Below, in pieces: positions 11,822-24,074 of a stretch of DNA of 64,000 nucleotides. A program made the position numbers and the translations under genes. Source of the stretch: Diadema setosum (lineage: Eukaryota; Echinodermata; Echinoidea; Diadematoida; Diadematidae); NCBI GenBank assembly GCA_033980235.1, contig CM067066.1, positions 30,956,680-31,020,679 of the forward strand, written 5' to 3'. Under the pieces are notes generated by a model that saw only the letters and a program-made list of their open reading frames with translations, ran no database searches and was not told the origin of the DNA. The first letter of the stretch is position 1; every line of letters begins with the position of its first letter.

Positions 11822-12976
11822 ACTCAGCAAAAAACACTTTTTCAAGTTCATATTTCTCATAGAACTTTTGGCTAAATGTTAATGTATTATATACCATATG
11901 AAAGGTAATTTCAATGGCTATGACGTAAGTCAATATAAAGGGAAACTATACGCATGAGTGAATACCTTAGTTTTTCTCTTCCAAGGCAAAAAAAAAAATA
12001 ATCATTGCAAAAATGAATGCTATTCATGCGTAAATGCTGTTCCATGTAACAATAAGAACAAAAGACGAATTCAAGACAACAAGAAAAAGCATGTATTCAG
12101 TTGCAAAAAAAAAAAAGTATTCCTGTGATCTCTCTGATAGTTTCAAAAAGATCAATTAATGCTGAACTAATGGAGGAAAATGAAGAATTTTCTGTCATAT
12201 CCAATTTCAAAATGCAATGATAGAAGAACCAATATCAACAAAACAGGCAGGATTTTGAACTGATTTCTAAAATCAAGAAAATTGTAAATCATATTTGGTT
12301 CTTGAATTACTAAATTGAATGAATAAAAGATATTTTGTTCCTTTTACCATCTTTATGCCTTTACTCCCTATGCCATTTGCAGTTATTTCAGTTGACAGAA
12401 AATTCTTTAAAGTGTATCTTTGGCCAAAAAAAAAATATTTTTTGATATGTGTAAGAGCTACATTTCAGTAACATACTACACCAAGAATTAGAAAAAAAAA
12501 AGTTCAATATTAGCAAAGAAAAATACATTTAAAGATTACTAAAATACATCCCTTTCACATATCAAAAAATACTTTTTGACCAAAGATACACTTTAAGTGT
12601 CCAACTTTGATATTGTTTGAGGTTATAAAGAGATAAAGAGAACGAAATCTTATTTTTGTCATTTAATTCATGTCTCTCATTGTGTTAAACTGGTCTTTTG
12701 TTATCACAGTTTTCTTAAAGGGCATTTGCTAATGAAAGACAATGTGTTTTTTTTTTCAATTTTTACTATCGTGCCTTGATGGACAAAAACAAATGTGTTC
12801 GCTCATGCGTAAAATTCCCCTTTATTGACCTACTAAGTTGATAGCCGATTAGATTACTTATCATATGGTATATAATAAATTGATTTTCATCAAAATCTTC
12901 TATGAAAATTATGAACTCAAAAGAGTGTTTACTTTCTTCTTCTTCTTCTTTCTTTTTTTTTTTTTTTTTGCTGAGT
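11822..12976. mobile_element. Large palindromic foldback element, spacer S2
   Basis: Ends are ACTCAGCAAAA and TTTTGCTGAGT. The arms pair imperfectly for several hundred bases, for example ACGCATGAGTGAA at 11,951 against the reverse complement near 12,797-12,810, and ACCATATG on both sides. A separate MITE lies inside. No transposase was seen. Confidence 0.75.
12407..12596. mobile_element. 190-bp MITE with TTAA target duplication
   Basis: TTAA flanks both ends. Inverted ends of about 40 bp begin AGTGTATCTTTGG and finish CCAAAGATACACT. Sister spacers have a single uninterrupted CCTTAAGTGTCC here, so this insertion is private to spacer S2. Confidence 0.88.
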
Positions 12977-14831
12977 GTACTATGAAAGTAAAATAGGTGA
13001 AGAACATTGAATCTATGAATGAACAAAACAGATGTTATAAAAGAAACTTTTATTCTACGCAAAAACCGAGCAAACATTGACAAAGAAAGTTGTAGACTTG
13101 GCATAAACAGAATTGCATCAAACACTGCTTTATGGGACCTTGTGGCGTCTTAGATGTCGTATCTTCTTCAATCTGCTGATCAGCCCTTAGACGGGGTCAG
13201 ACCACATAAAACAACAAAAGATCAACATACATAATAGTATTTTTTTTAACATCCCATCAATGTTTATGACGTATCTATCGAATATAGCTTCTCAAATTTT
13301 TTTTTGTCCTATCAAGTAACAATGATACCGTACTTCTTAAAGAGTCATTTCTTCAGTGGTCATGATAAATGTTAATAATTGAGGACATGTGTTTTTAGAT
13401 CCTCAAGACAGAGAAAAAAATTATTTTGTAGAAATGATAAAAAACAATTATCGATGCGAACTTCTTAAATCTTTTTTTTTTTTGAGTATCTAATAAGAAA
13501 GACCTAAAGGATCTCATGTTCAACATGAATGTCAGTGAGGTTTATCTGACAATGTGCTAGAGCAGTCCTGATTATTCAGGTAAGTTTTCGGCTTAAACTA
13601 AATTGACTACAGGCAACAATTTGTGACTCACCTATTGAGAAGAACGATACTTCATCTCCAATTAACATATTTTTATTCTTATAAACATGAATTATACATA
13701 TGTAACTATTATTGAGATAAAATTCCTGACAGAAAATAAAACCGATACTGACATATCTGAGTCAAATCACGCATGAGTCCTCAAACTAAATGAATGGCTT
13801 GGCAATTAAAATTAAGACAGTAATTATCCAAAGATTGCGCTTTCATTTAATTTGATTTTAATCAACAAACTAGATCGATTGTGAATCAGCAAAAAAAAAA
13901 AAAAAAAAGTCCCATAGTGCTCCTCTTATGTAACTTACTAAGTATTTGAAATCCTGTACAGTTTACAAATGAACACACAAAACAAGGTCTCGTGTCATAC
14001 AAAACAGTGGTCACAGCAACCAAATACAATTGAGTGCAGCTCATTTTCACACGTGTTCCAGCACGTCCAAAACGTTTTGTAGGCCCCGTATGCCGCATAC
14101 ATGTACAAATGGTCCGAATGTTCAGGCATTGATATCACAAGAAGACAGGATGAGATGATACGATTTTTTTTAATTGAACATTTTTCTCAGATAATTTATT
14201 CATGCACAATGCTTCTGACAAGTTTAGGCAAAATTGTTTTGGTCAACTAGCATACGTTAAGGCCTCAGACCAAGACGACTCTTAAACTTATATTAGAGGA
14301 TTTTCGTCAACGTCAAATCTAATTTCAAAATAAATTGTTGGCCTACACCATTATATTGATCGATCAATACGATCTTACCTTTAGGGACTTACAGTCCAAA
14401 TCCTGACTTATAGTCCAAATCCAAGTCCTTTTTTATCTGCCAAAACGCTGATATACTTAGATAAGTGCTGAATCGAGGGGAAGGTACATTCCAATATCTT
14501 TTGTTAAACATTTCAGTACAATACTTAAACAATGATTGACAGATGAGGTCATCTGAGGAATATTGGTTTGGAAAGATTTTTTGTGGACGTTCCCAAGTAC
14601 TCTGAAGAAAAATAGAAGAAAAAATCGTTTAAAATATAGGGAATGTTTCTAGATATTCGTTTCACCGCAAACGTGATGTTGAGGGTATCATAAATCAACA
14701 CAAATCAACATGCATTTGGATTTAAGGGCCGCTTTAATGGCAAATCGCAGTCTTAATCTACGTGTACTTTTTAGTAGTGTTTTAGATTTTTAGATGAAAT
14801 ACAAGTCACTGTATAGGCCTACTAGTCTAAA

Positions 14832-16496
14832 TCATTTTCGTCTCTTGGTAACAGCGGTGATGATATGATTCGAGCTGTTACCGAAAATTGATGAGAAGCG
14901 GGTTTCCTCTTCAGGTTTAGAACTTCTGAAACATTTTATCAGCTGACTTCGAAATTCCGTCAGACGCAGCCAGTACATGGCAGGATTCAAGACCCCGTTG
15001 AGGGACAGCAAAAACATGCTTACCTCCAAAAGAGGCAAGAACCACGGCCCATACATCCGCCGTGCGTAGTAAGACAAGAGCATGATCACCAGCCACAGAA
15101 CCCAGCACACAAATGTTGATCCAATCACAATACCAAACGTGACGAGCACTTTCAACTGGCTCTTCGCACGACGCTTGAGGGATATATCGGAAAGGCCGAT
15201 ACCTTGAGATATCGATGCAATTCTAAGATATATCGCGAGGTAGCAGAAAGTCGCCAAAAAGAGCGAACAAGTGTTGACAAGCGGTATGAGTCCCAAAGAG
15301 GTCATGATGTTGTCGACATACCGAAACAGCAAATTGAACGAAGCGATGACGACGGTCCAAAGCAAGATGCAAACTGTGATCGATCGCCCCGCCGTCACGA
15401 GACGTCGATTACCAAATGGATCGAGACGAAGGACGAGGAACCGATGTACTGCAATCGCCAATGTACTCAGCAGTGATAACATCATTGCAGGGGAAAGCAT
15501 AACCGTCACGTATAAGATGAACTGAAATGAGGGCGAAATTGAGAGACAACGTGGAGATCGGTTACAGATGATTAATCGGAATGTTCGTTATTCAGAAAAT
15601 TGAATTAGGTACGTTATATCGAAGGTTCATTCATCTGAGAATTAAATAAAGTTTGTTATTTCGAAGGTCCGTCATCCGAAAAGTGAATAAAGTTCGTTAT
15701 TTCTAAGGTTCATTAGTCTGAAAACGAAATAAGGTTCGTAATTTGGAAGGATGGTTAGCATACACATCTTCTTCCCATTTTCAGATAAACGAACCTTCGG
15801 AATAGCAAACATCACCCTTCGGAATTGATTATTGAAGGAATGATTGGGTTACAATCGATTTCTGCAAGACTTACTCTTCTCTCCTCTCCATTTCTTCACC
15901 TTACGTTTGGTGTGTCTGTTATTTCATTCCCTCAGTGTATTGCTGCGTCAAACCATATTCTTTTATGTAATTACATTCCTTAAAATCAGCAAAGACCTGA
16001 CGTGTCAGTATACGTCCCGACTTGATAAAAATCTCTAGCGATGGGATGAAGGTTTTTTTTTTTTTCTTTACTTTTATTTTTAAGGTTTTTTTTATTGGGA
16101 CGTGGAAATAATTTATCTACAAGTCTCACAAGAGTGTTCTTAGTTGACAGAAAGACTCGAGATTAAAAGAAAAAAAAGTTACTGTAACTAAGATGTCTAA
16201 AACGCTTCATGATTTGGAGTAAAAAGTCAGTCTGCGATACTTACTGTGTTCAGCAATGTCTCCAGCAACAAACTTGCGCTACAAAAAGCTACGATGAAGT
16301 CCGATAGAGCCAAACTGAAGATAAAGATATTTTGAGACTTTCTGAGGGCGGGAATGGCAAGGAGGGCAAACAGTGTGAGAAAATTGCCCAACAACGCTAA
16401 GAAGTGCAGAGCCACCGCTGTCCCATAAAGAATTGAAGATCGCAGGTGCAAGGAGGTTGGAACCCAATCATCAGTGTAGTTTCCATCTTGATCCAT
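14832..16496 (-). CDS. Class A GPCR, copy 3 (313 aa, two exons)
   Basis: Exons are 16245-16496 and 14832-15521, joined in phase 0 by a 723-bp intron with GTAAGT and TTTCAG. The protein has an NYT glycosylation site at residue 6, GN in TM1, SLALSD in TM2, HRF for DRY, CWVL for CWxP and NPAMY in TM7. The loop between TM4 and TM5 is short. The first exon is identical at the protein level to that of copy 6 over all 84 residues, and the 3' flank also matches copy 6, yet the upstream spacer matches copy 5 instead. The MDQ start is preferred because the in-frame upstream ATG at 16586 lies right beside the TATA-like box, so before any likely transcription start. ATTAAA near 14,740 is a possible poly(A) signal. 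Confidence 0.87.
15565..15815. repeat. TTCG repeat array in copy 3 intron
   Basis: About six direct units of roughly 41 bp end in an inverted unit (CGAACCTTCGGAATAGC), so the array is bounded by inverted copies. Confidence 0.75.
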
Positions 16497-16589
16497 GTTT
16501 TGGAATCCTTGGTTGGTGTGTATACGGTATACCAGTGACTCTGAGAAGCAGAGCCATGTGTTATATACAGATTTAAACAGATGCATTTA

Positions 16590-16601
16590 CCTTTATAAAG
16601 G
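16590..16601 (-). promoter_or_regulatory. TATA-like box, GPCR copy 3
   Basis: CCTTTATAAAGG lies about 95 bp upstream of the start codon, with a second AT-rich box (TGTATATAAC) nearer the gene. Both are conserved among copies. Confidence 0.5.
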
Positions 16602-17644
16602 AACCAGGTACAAGGCTTGTCTCTCTACACGTGGATTCAAAGGCGTATTGGAAGGAGATTGAGAGTTGTACATACTGTTTTTCTTCGATCAATGCGCGCG
16701 CATGCTAGTATTTCTAGCATGATATGTTCGATAGATTCAAACAAGGTAAATCTAACTCCCAAAGTAATATTGCAAAGCATGTTGAGGAGTTTGTGTATTG
16801 AATTGAACACGTGACTCTCCGGTAAAACTCGTGTGTCCTTTAGTGTTTTTTTTTCCTTCACTTTTTTTCCTGGTTGCACGCTCAACTCTCATGTATGATT
16901 GTGATGTTGTACATGTAGCTTTTATCAATATGCTTCGTCTATTTGATCTCAATTGACTTATTCTTTATCCGTTTAGTGTAAGTCATGTGGCAGTGCCCCT
17001 CGGTTGAGCAATTTAAGAAACTGAAAAAATGCCCTGCTACTCAGGTACAAGGAGTAGATACTGATGAATCAATTCTGTAAGAGTTTGTTTGGTTTTTTTA
17101 TTAAGTGTGACAGAGATTATGATAAAACTATTTGGGAGAGAGGAAATAAAAGGTTTGCAGGGGCGCATGCCTTTGTCAAAAAAAAAGCTAAAGACTACAT
17201 GATCTGATGAAAAGAGAAAGAGAGAGAGAGAGAGAGAATGAAAGAAAGAAAGAAAGACCAGTGGATTGGACACTTGTAGGCAAAGCCATAATTGTAGAGT
17301 CTTTCAATTATTTCATAATTTCACACCCCTATTGCGATCACGCCATAACTGCAAGCTTGGTTTCTAAATACATTTCAGTGTGCTTCACATTAGCCGTCAG
17401 ATAGTAAAAACGTTTTTCAACATAAAACAGTGTATCAACACGTTCTACAGATCTGGTCGGATCTGATTTAAAAGCTCGTTTTAAGAAATCTGAGAGAGAA
17501 ACGTTAAGCTTCCAAAGTTTAGTGGACTAAAGTGCTCGTCTTACACGCACAGACGGATGATTTTTTTAAGAGGTTCCTTTATCCAAACATAAAATACCAG
17601 TATTAAAGGTTTGTTCCTCTGCACCCACAAACGGGTTATATTTG

Positions 17645-17980
17645 TTATTCCGAACGTTCGTGTATCTGAAAATGAAATAAGGTTTGTCATACCGAATTTC
17701 GTTATTCCGAAACACACAAATTGGCAATACCCAGATGTTTGTTGATCTGAAAATGAAATAGGCGTTGTTAATACAAATATTTGTGGCATTTTTCCAAAGG
17801 TGCGTTAATCCAAAAATTAAATAAGGTTCCTTGAAATTTCGAAGAATCGTTAATAGTTAACGGATGGTTCATTTATCCGAGAATGAAATATTTGTTTCAT
17901 TATTCCGAAGGCTCGTTAATCCGAAAACGAATCATCGGAATTACAATTTCGGATTAACCTACTTGCGGAATAACGAAATA
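17645..17980. repeat. TTCG-type repeat, spacer S3 first copy
   Basis: The same degenerate unit family as in S2. It is nearly identical to 32,440-32,790 in spacer S5. Confidence 0.75.
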
Positions 17981-18674
17981 TATCCCTTCAACAGCAGTTA
18001 TGACAAAAACTTTAGTGTAAGTCATATGGCAGTGCCCCTCGGTTGAGCAATTTAAGAAACTGAAAGGAATGCCCTGCTACTCAGGTACAAGGAGTAGATA
18101 CTGATGAATCAATTCTGTAAGAGTTTGCTTGGTTTTTTGTTAAGTGTGACAGATATTATAAAACTATTTGGGAGAAAGGAAATAAAAGATTTGCAAGAGC
18201 GCATGCCTTTGTCAAAAAAGGTAAAGACTACAAAATCTGATGACAAGAGAGAGAGGAAAAAAAAAGAAAGGAAGAAAAAGAGAGATCAGTAGATTGGACG
18301 CAATAGGGTCGTCTTGCAGACAAAGCCATTTAATTGTAGAGTCCTGCAATTATTTCATAATTTCACACCCCTATTGCGATCACGCCATAACTGCAAGCTT
18401 CGTTTCCAAATACATGTCAGTGTGCTTCACATTAACCGTCAGATCGTCAAGGGTTTTTCAACATAAAATAGTGTATCAACACGTTCTACAAATGGTCTTA
18501 TCAGCTTACTTGTAAAGCTCGTTTTAAGAAATATGAATGAAAGCTTTTAGCTTCCAAAGTGTAGTGGAATAAAGTGCTCGTCTTACACGCACAAACGGAT
18601 TATTTTTTTTAAGAGGTTCTTTAATCCAAACATAATATACCAGTAAGGCTTTTTCCTCGGCACCCATAAACGGG

Positions 18675-19020
18675 TGATATTTGTTATTCCGAAGTTACGT
18701 GTATCTGAAAATGAAATAAGATTTGTCATACCAAATTTCATTTTTTTGAAACATACAAATTTCCAATACCCAGATGTTTGTTGATCTGAAAATGAAATAG
18801 GCATCGTTAATCCAAGTATGTGCGGCATTTTTAAAGGTGCGTCAATAAAAAAAAAAATATATAAGAGTCATTGAATTTCGAAGAATCGTTAATCATTAAC
18901 GCATGGTTCGTTTATCCGAAAATGAAGTATTGTTTCATTATTCTGAAGGCTCGTTGATCAGAAAACGAATCTTCATAATAACATTTGGGGAGTAATGTAC
19001 TTGCGGAATAACGAAATGTA
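18675..19020. repeat. TTCG-type repeat, spacer S3 second copy
   Basis: A second array, carried along by the 1.04-kb tandem duplication and more diverged. Confidence 0.75.
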
Positions 19021-19109
19021 TCCCCTCAACAACAGTTAAGACAAAAACTTTGAAGATAGTTATCTCCATTAAATGTTATAATATACCACCCGTAATCCAT
19101 AAATTATAG

Positions 19110-20110
19110 ACTCAGCAAAAAAAAAAAGGGGGGGGGGAAGTAAACACTTTTTCAAGTTTATATTTCTAATAGAATTTTCGGCGACTGTTAATGTATCATA
19201 TACCATATGAAAGGTAATTTCAATGGCTATGAAGTGAGTAAGTCAATAAAAAGGGAAACTTTACGCATCAGTGAACACTTTTGTTTTTCTCTACCAAGAC
19301 ACAAAAGTAAAAATTATAAAATTGAATGTCATTCAAGCGTATATGCTCTTCCATTTAACAGTAAGATCAAAAGACAAATTTAAGACAATAAAAAAACATG
19401 TATTCAGTTGCAAAAATATACCTATGATATCTCGAATATCTTCGAATCCCCAAAGATCAATAAATGCTGATATAATGGAGGAAAAGGAAAAATTTTCTGT
19501 CATACCTAAATTCAAAATGAAATGATAGAAGAAGCAATATTAACAAAAAAGTAGGATTTTTAAATTGAATTCTGAAATTAAGAAAATTCTAAATTATATT
19601 TGGTTCTTGAATTGGTCACATGAATTCTTAAATTATTTAACTGAATGAATGAAAGACATTTTCTTCATTTTATTATCTTCATGCCTTCACTCCCTATGCC
19701 ATTTTAAGTTTGAGTTGGCAGAAATTCTTATATCCCCCATAAGTTTCCAACTTTGATATTGTTTGAGGTTATAAAGAGATAAAGAGAACGAAAACTTGTT
19801 TTTGTCATTTCATTCGTGTCTCTCATTGTGTAAATCTGGTGTTTCGTTATCATTTTTATCTTAAAGTGCATTTGCAAATGAAAGACAATGCAATTCTTTT
19901 TCAATTTTTGCTACCGTGCCTTGAAAAACAAAAACACATGCGCTCACTCATGCGTAAAGTTTCCCTTTATATTGACCGACTAGGTTGATAGACAATTAGA
20001 TTCCTTTTGTACGGCATATAATAAATTGATTTTCATCAAAATCTACTATGAAAATTATGAACTTGAAAGAGTGTTTACTTTCTTCTTCTTCTTCTTCTTC
20101 TTTTGCTGAT
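19110..20110. mobile_element. Large palindromic foldback element, spacer S3
   Basis: Ends are ACTCAGCAAAA and TTTTGCTGATT. The arms match those of S2, S5 and S6, including ACGCATCAGTGAACAC on the left and CTCACTCATGCGTAAAG on the right. A short poly-G run (19,128-19,138) is private. Confidence 0.72.
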
Positions 20111-20723
20111 TGTATTATGAAGGTAAAATAGATGAAGAACATTGAATCTGTGAATGAACAAAACAGATGTTATAAAAGAAACAATAAAAAAAAGCCAAAA
20201 TCTGGGCAAACATTGACAAAGAAAGTTGTAGACTTGGCATTAACATGATTTTATTAAACACTTCTTTATGGGACCTTGTGGCGTATAAGATGTCGTATCT
20301 TCTTCAGTCTGCTGATCAGCCCTTAGATGGGATCAGACCACATAAAACAACAAAAGAGCAACATACGAAATAATATCTTTTTTAATATCCAATCAATGTT
20401 TATGACGTATCTACCGAATTTAGCTTCTCAAAAGGTTTTTTTTTTTGTCCTATCAAGTAACAATGGTACCGTACTTCTTAAAAAGTAATTTTTTCAGTGG
20501 CCATGGCAAATGCTGATTATTAAGGACAAGTGTTTTTTGATGCTAGAGAGAGAGGTATATCATTTTGCAGAAAATTTGAAAAAAAAAAGTCATCGATGCG
20601 AACGTTTGAAATCTTCTTTTTTAAGTATTTAACAAGAAAGACCTGAGGGATATCATCTATTACTTGACTGTCAGTGAGGTTTCTCTGACAAGGTGCTAGA
20701 GCAGTCCTGATTATTCAGGTATC

Positions 20724-20727
20724 TATA

Positions 20728-20765
<38 letters not shown>
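20724..20765. repeat. (AT)n microsatellite, left of MITE
   Basis: An AT dinucleotide run abutting the left end of the 253-bp inverted-repeat element. Confidence 0.85.
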
Positions 20766-20767
<2 letters not shown>

Positions 20768-21014
20768 AAGAGTTTGTTTGCAAAAACCGATAAGTCCATA
20801 TTTGCCAAATGGAGATATTTGCGATTAAAGGTCAAGAAAAATAAAGAGAATAATTAGAAAATTTTTGCTTCCTTTGACCATAACTTCATAAATGTACCTT
20901 TATAATTATGTAGTGACCAATATATCATTTAAAAGGTATTATTTTGTACTTTATGACAGAGACCATACTTCAAAATCTTCAAAAATGGACTTATCGGTTT
21001 TTGCAAACAAACTC

Positions 21015-21018
<4 letters not shown>
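20766..21018. mobile_element. 253-bp MITE inside an (AT)n tract
   Basis: Near-perfect inverted ends of about 33 bp: GAAGAGTTTGTTTGCAAAAA continuing to AAGTCCAT, mirrored at 20,985-21,017. AT repeats flank both sides, in keeping with a TA target. The interior has no coding capacity. Confidence 0.88.

Positions 21019-21052
<34 letters not shown>
21019..21052. repeat. (TA)n microsatellite, right of MITE
   Basis: A TA dinucleotide run after the right inverted end. Confidence 0.85.
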
Positions 21053-21054
<2 letters not shown>

Positions 21055-21365
21055 CTAGGATTTAGTCAACGACAACTCTAATTTAAAAATAAATTGTTGG
21101 CCTACACCATTATATTGATCGATCAATGCGATCTTACCTTCAAGGACATATAGTCCAAATCCATTTCCGTTTTGTTTTTACCAAAACGCTGATATAGTTA
21201 AATAACAGCCACGTGTTTCCATACCCCTCCCCACACACACCGAAGCTATTCCCAATATCAATTCAATGGCAAATCGCAGTCTTAATCTATATACGTGTAC
21301 TTTTCAGTAGTCGTTTAGATTTTTAGCTGGAAATGAACGTCACTGTATACAAGCCTATATTATTT

Positions 21366-23027
21366 TCATCTCTTGGTAACGTTGGTGATCGTATTATTCG
21401 AGCTGTTACCGAAAATTGATGACACGCGAGTTTCCTCTTCAGGTTTAGAACTTCTAAAACATTTCGTCAGCTGACTTCGAAATTCCGTCAGACGCAGCCA
21501 GTACATGGCAGGATTCAAGACCCCGTTGAGGGACAGCAAAAACATACTAACCTCCAAAAGAGGTAAGAACCACGGCCCATACACCTGCGGTGCGTAGTAA
21601 GACGAGAGCATGATCACCAGCCACAGAACCCAGCACACAAATGTTGATCCAATCACCATACCGAACGTGACGAGCACTTTCAACTGGCTCTTCGCACGAC
21701 GCTTGAGGGATATATCGGAAAGGCCGATACCTTGAGATATCGATGCAATTCTAAGATATATCGCGAGGTAGCAGAAAGTCGCCAAAATGAGCGAACAAGT
21801 GTTGACAAGCGGTATGAGTCCCAAAGAGGCCATGATGTTGTCGACATACCGAAACAGCAGATTGAACAAAGCGATGACGACGGTCCAAAGCAAGATGCAA
21901 ACTGCGATCGATCGTCTTGCCGTGACGAGACGTCGATTACCAAATGGATCGAGACGAAGGACGAGGAACCGATGTACTGCAATCGCCAATGTACTCAGCA
22001 GTGATAACATCATAGCAGGGGAAAACATGGCCGTCACGTATAAGATGAACTGAAATGAGGGCGAAATTGAGAGACAACATCGAGATCGGCTACAGATGAT
22101 TAATCTGTTCGTTATTCAGAAAATTGAATTAAGTACGTTATATCGAAGGTTCATTAATCTGAAAATTAAATAAGGTTCGTTATTTCTATGGTTCGCAATC
22201 TGAAAATTGAATAAAGTTCGTTATTTCGAAGGTTCATTAGTCCGAAAACGAAATATTGTTCGTACTGTGGAAGGATGGGTAAATGGCATACACATCTTCT
22301 TCCCAATTTTGCGTTAACGAACATTCGGAATAGCAAACATCACCCTTTGGGATTGATTATTGAAGGAATGATTTGGTTACAATCGATTTCTGCAAGACTT
22401 ACTCTTCTTTCCTCTCCATTACTTCACCTTACGTTTGGTGTGTCTGTTATTTCATTCCCTCAGCGTATCGTTACGTAAAAGCATAATCTTTCATGTAATC
22501 AAAATATATTCTCTAAAATCAACTAAGACCCGACGTGTCAGTATACGTCCCGACTTGATAAAAATCTCTAGCGATGGGATGAAGGATTTTTTTTTCTTTA
22601 CTTTTATTTTTAAGGTGTTTTTTTATTGGGACGTGGAAATAATTTATCTACAAGTCTCACAAGAGTGTTCTTAGTTGACAAAAAGACTCGAGATCAAAAG
22701 AAAAAAAAGTGACTGTTACTAAGATGTCTAAAACGCTTCATGATTTGGAGTAAAACGTCAGTCTGCGATACTTACTTTGTTCAGCAATGTCTCCATCGAC
22801 AAAATTGCGCTACAAAAAGCTACGATGAAGTCCGATAGAGCCAAACTGAAGATAAAGATATTTTGAGACTTTCTGAGGGCGGGAATGGCAAGGAGGGCAA
22901 ACAGTGTGAGAAAATTGCCCAACAATGCCAGGAAGTGCAGAGCCACCGTTATCCCATTAAGAATTGAAGATCGCAGCTGTGAGGAGGTTGAAACCCAATT
23001 GTCAGTGTAGTTTCCATCTTGATCCAT
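21366..23027 (-). CDS. Class A GPCR, copy 4 (311 aa, two exons)
   Basis: Exons are 22776-23027 and 21366-22049, with a phase-0 intron of 726 bp. Exon 1 ends in an AAA codon before GTAAGT where the others have ACA, so the junction residue is Lys instead of Thr. The seven-TM layout and HRF, CWVL and NPAMY motifs match the family. The protein stops two residues early, at TGA where the other copies have CGA or CGT (a change consistent with CpG decay), and so ends TKR. TM2 reads AILSME instead of ASLLLE. Intron and upstream flank match copy 6 most closely. It is probably functional, since the tail loss is trivial. Confidence 0.86.
22100..22345. repeat. TTCG repeat array in copy 4 intron
   Basis: About five units, including TTATTTCTATGGTTCGCAA, a variant shared with copy 6. 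An inverted unit closes the array. Confidence 0.75.
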
Positions 23028-23111
23028 GTTGTGGAATCCTTGGTTGGTGTGTGATACGGTATGCCAGTGACTCTGAGAAGCAGAGGCTTGTGTTATATAC
23101 TGAGGCATTTA

Positions 23112-23123
23112 CCTTTATAAAGC
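23112..23123 (-). promoter_or_regulatory. TATA-like box, GPCR copy 4
   Basis: CCTTTATAAAGC lies 85 bp upstream of the start codon, in the same context as in the other copies. Confidence 0.5.
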
Positions 23124-23829
23124 TACCAGGTACAAGGCTTGTCTCTCTACACGTGGATTCAAAGGCGTATTGGAAAGAGATTGAGAGTTGTGCATGCTGT
23201 TTTTCTTCTTCAATCGATGCGCACGCAAGCTAATAGAATTATATACTTTGTTCGATAGATTCAAACAGGGTTAGTCGGTAACTCCCAAAGTAATATTGCA
23301 CAGCAGGTTGAGGAGTTTGTGTATTGAATTGACCACGTGAATTTCCCGTTAAACTCGTGTATTCTTTAGTGGTTTTTTTTTTTTCTTCGCTTTTTTTCCT
23401 GCTCGGGCTCAACTCTCAAGTGTGATTGTGATGTTGTACATGTAGCTTTTATCAGTATGCTTCGTCTATTTGATCTCAATTGAATCATTCTTCATCCATT
23501 TGGTGTATGTCATGTGGCAGCGCCCATAGGTAGAGCAATTTTAGGAAGTGAAATTAATGTCCTGCTACTCAGGTTTAAGGAGCAGGTACTGGTAAATCAA
23601 TTCTGTAAGAATTTGTTTATTTAGTTGTTTTTTTTAAGTGTGACAGAGATTATGAAAAAACTATTCGGGAGAGAGGAAATAAAAGATTTGCTGCTTTTAG
23701 CTTCCAAAGTTTAGTGGACTAAAGTCCTCGTCTTACACGCACAAACGGATTATTTTTTTCAAGAGGTTCCTTAATACAAACATAAAAAAACCAGAAAGGT
23801 ATGTTCCTCTGCACTCAAAAACGGGTGAT

Positions 23830-23970
23830 ATTTCTTATTCTGAAGGTTCTTGTATCTGAAAATAGAATAAGGTTTGTCTTACCGAATTTCGTTATCGTAA
23901 TAACCCGAAAACGAATCTTCGGAATTACATTTTCGGATTAACCTACTTGCGGAATAACGAAATGTATCCC
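23830..23970. repeat. Short TTCG-type repeat, spacer S4
   Basis: A reduced array; the middle units present in S2, S3 and S5 are missing. Confidence 0.65.
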
Positions 23971-24074
23971 TTCGACAACAGTTAAGACAAAAACTTTGAA
24001 TATAGTTGTCTCCATAGAATATCATATGCCGTTTGTAATCCATATATACTCGGCAAAAAAGAAAGTAAACACTT

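Larger units (their letters stand above)
10281..14831. other. Spacer S2 between GPCR copies 2 and 3
   Basis: Ordered blocks are: promoter flank, a GA-rich tract near 11,000-11,028, TTCG repeats, the large palindrome, a block with GACGGGGTCAGACCAC near 13,190, and the 3' flank of copy 3. No gene was seen. The flank at 14,460-14,700 (from GAGGGGAAGG) is shared only with copy 6. Confidence 0.6.
16973..19050. repeat. 1.04-kb direct tandem duplication within spacer S3
   Basis: The segment beginning TAGTGTAAGTCATGTGGC near 16,974 and ending GACAAAAACTT near 18,012 is followed at once by a second copy from TAGTGTAAGTCATATGGC to about 19,050. Spacer S5 has a single copy and continues past GACAAAAACTT into GAATATAG. 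The two halves differ by substitutions and small indels, so the event is not the most recent in the array. Confidence 0.85.
16497..21365. other. Spacer S3 between GPCR copies 3 and 4
   Basis: The promoter-distal block is present twice in tandem, then comes the palindrome. The last part is shortened: the sequence jumps from GATTATTCAGGTA (20,722) through AT repeats and a MITE to GGATTTAGTC (about 21,058), omitting roughly 700 bp present in sister spacers. No gene was seen. Confidence 0.6.

Noticed and set aside
15204..15476. Plus-strand open frame of 90 codons, repeated at 21,732 and 36,213
   Set aside because: It is antisense to exon 2 of GPCR copies 3, 4 and 6. It stays open because the sense exon is conserved, and it is not found outside those exons.
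17037..17404. Small open frames with poly-Ser/Leu or RERERE runs near GA tracts
   Set aside because: They are translations of a (GA)n microsatellite repeated in several spacers.
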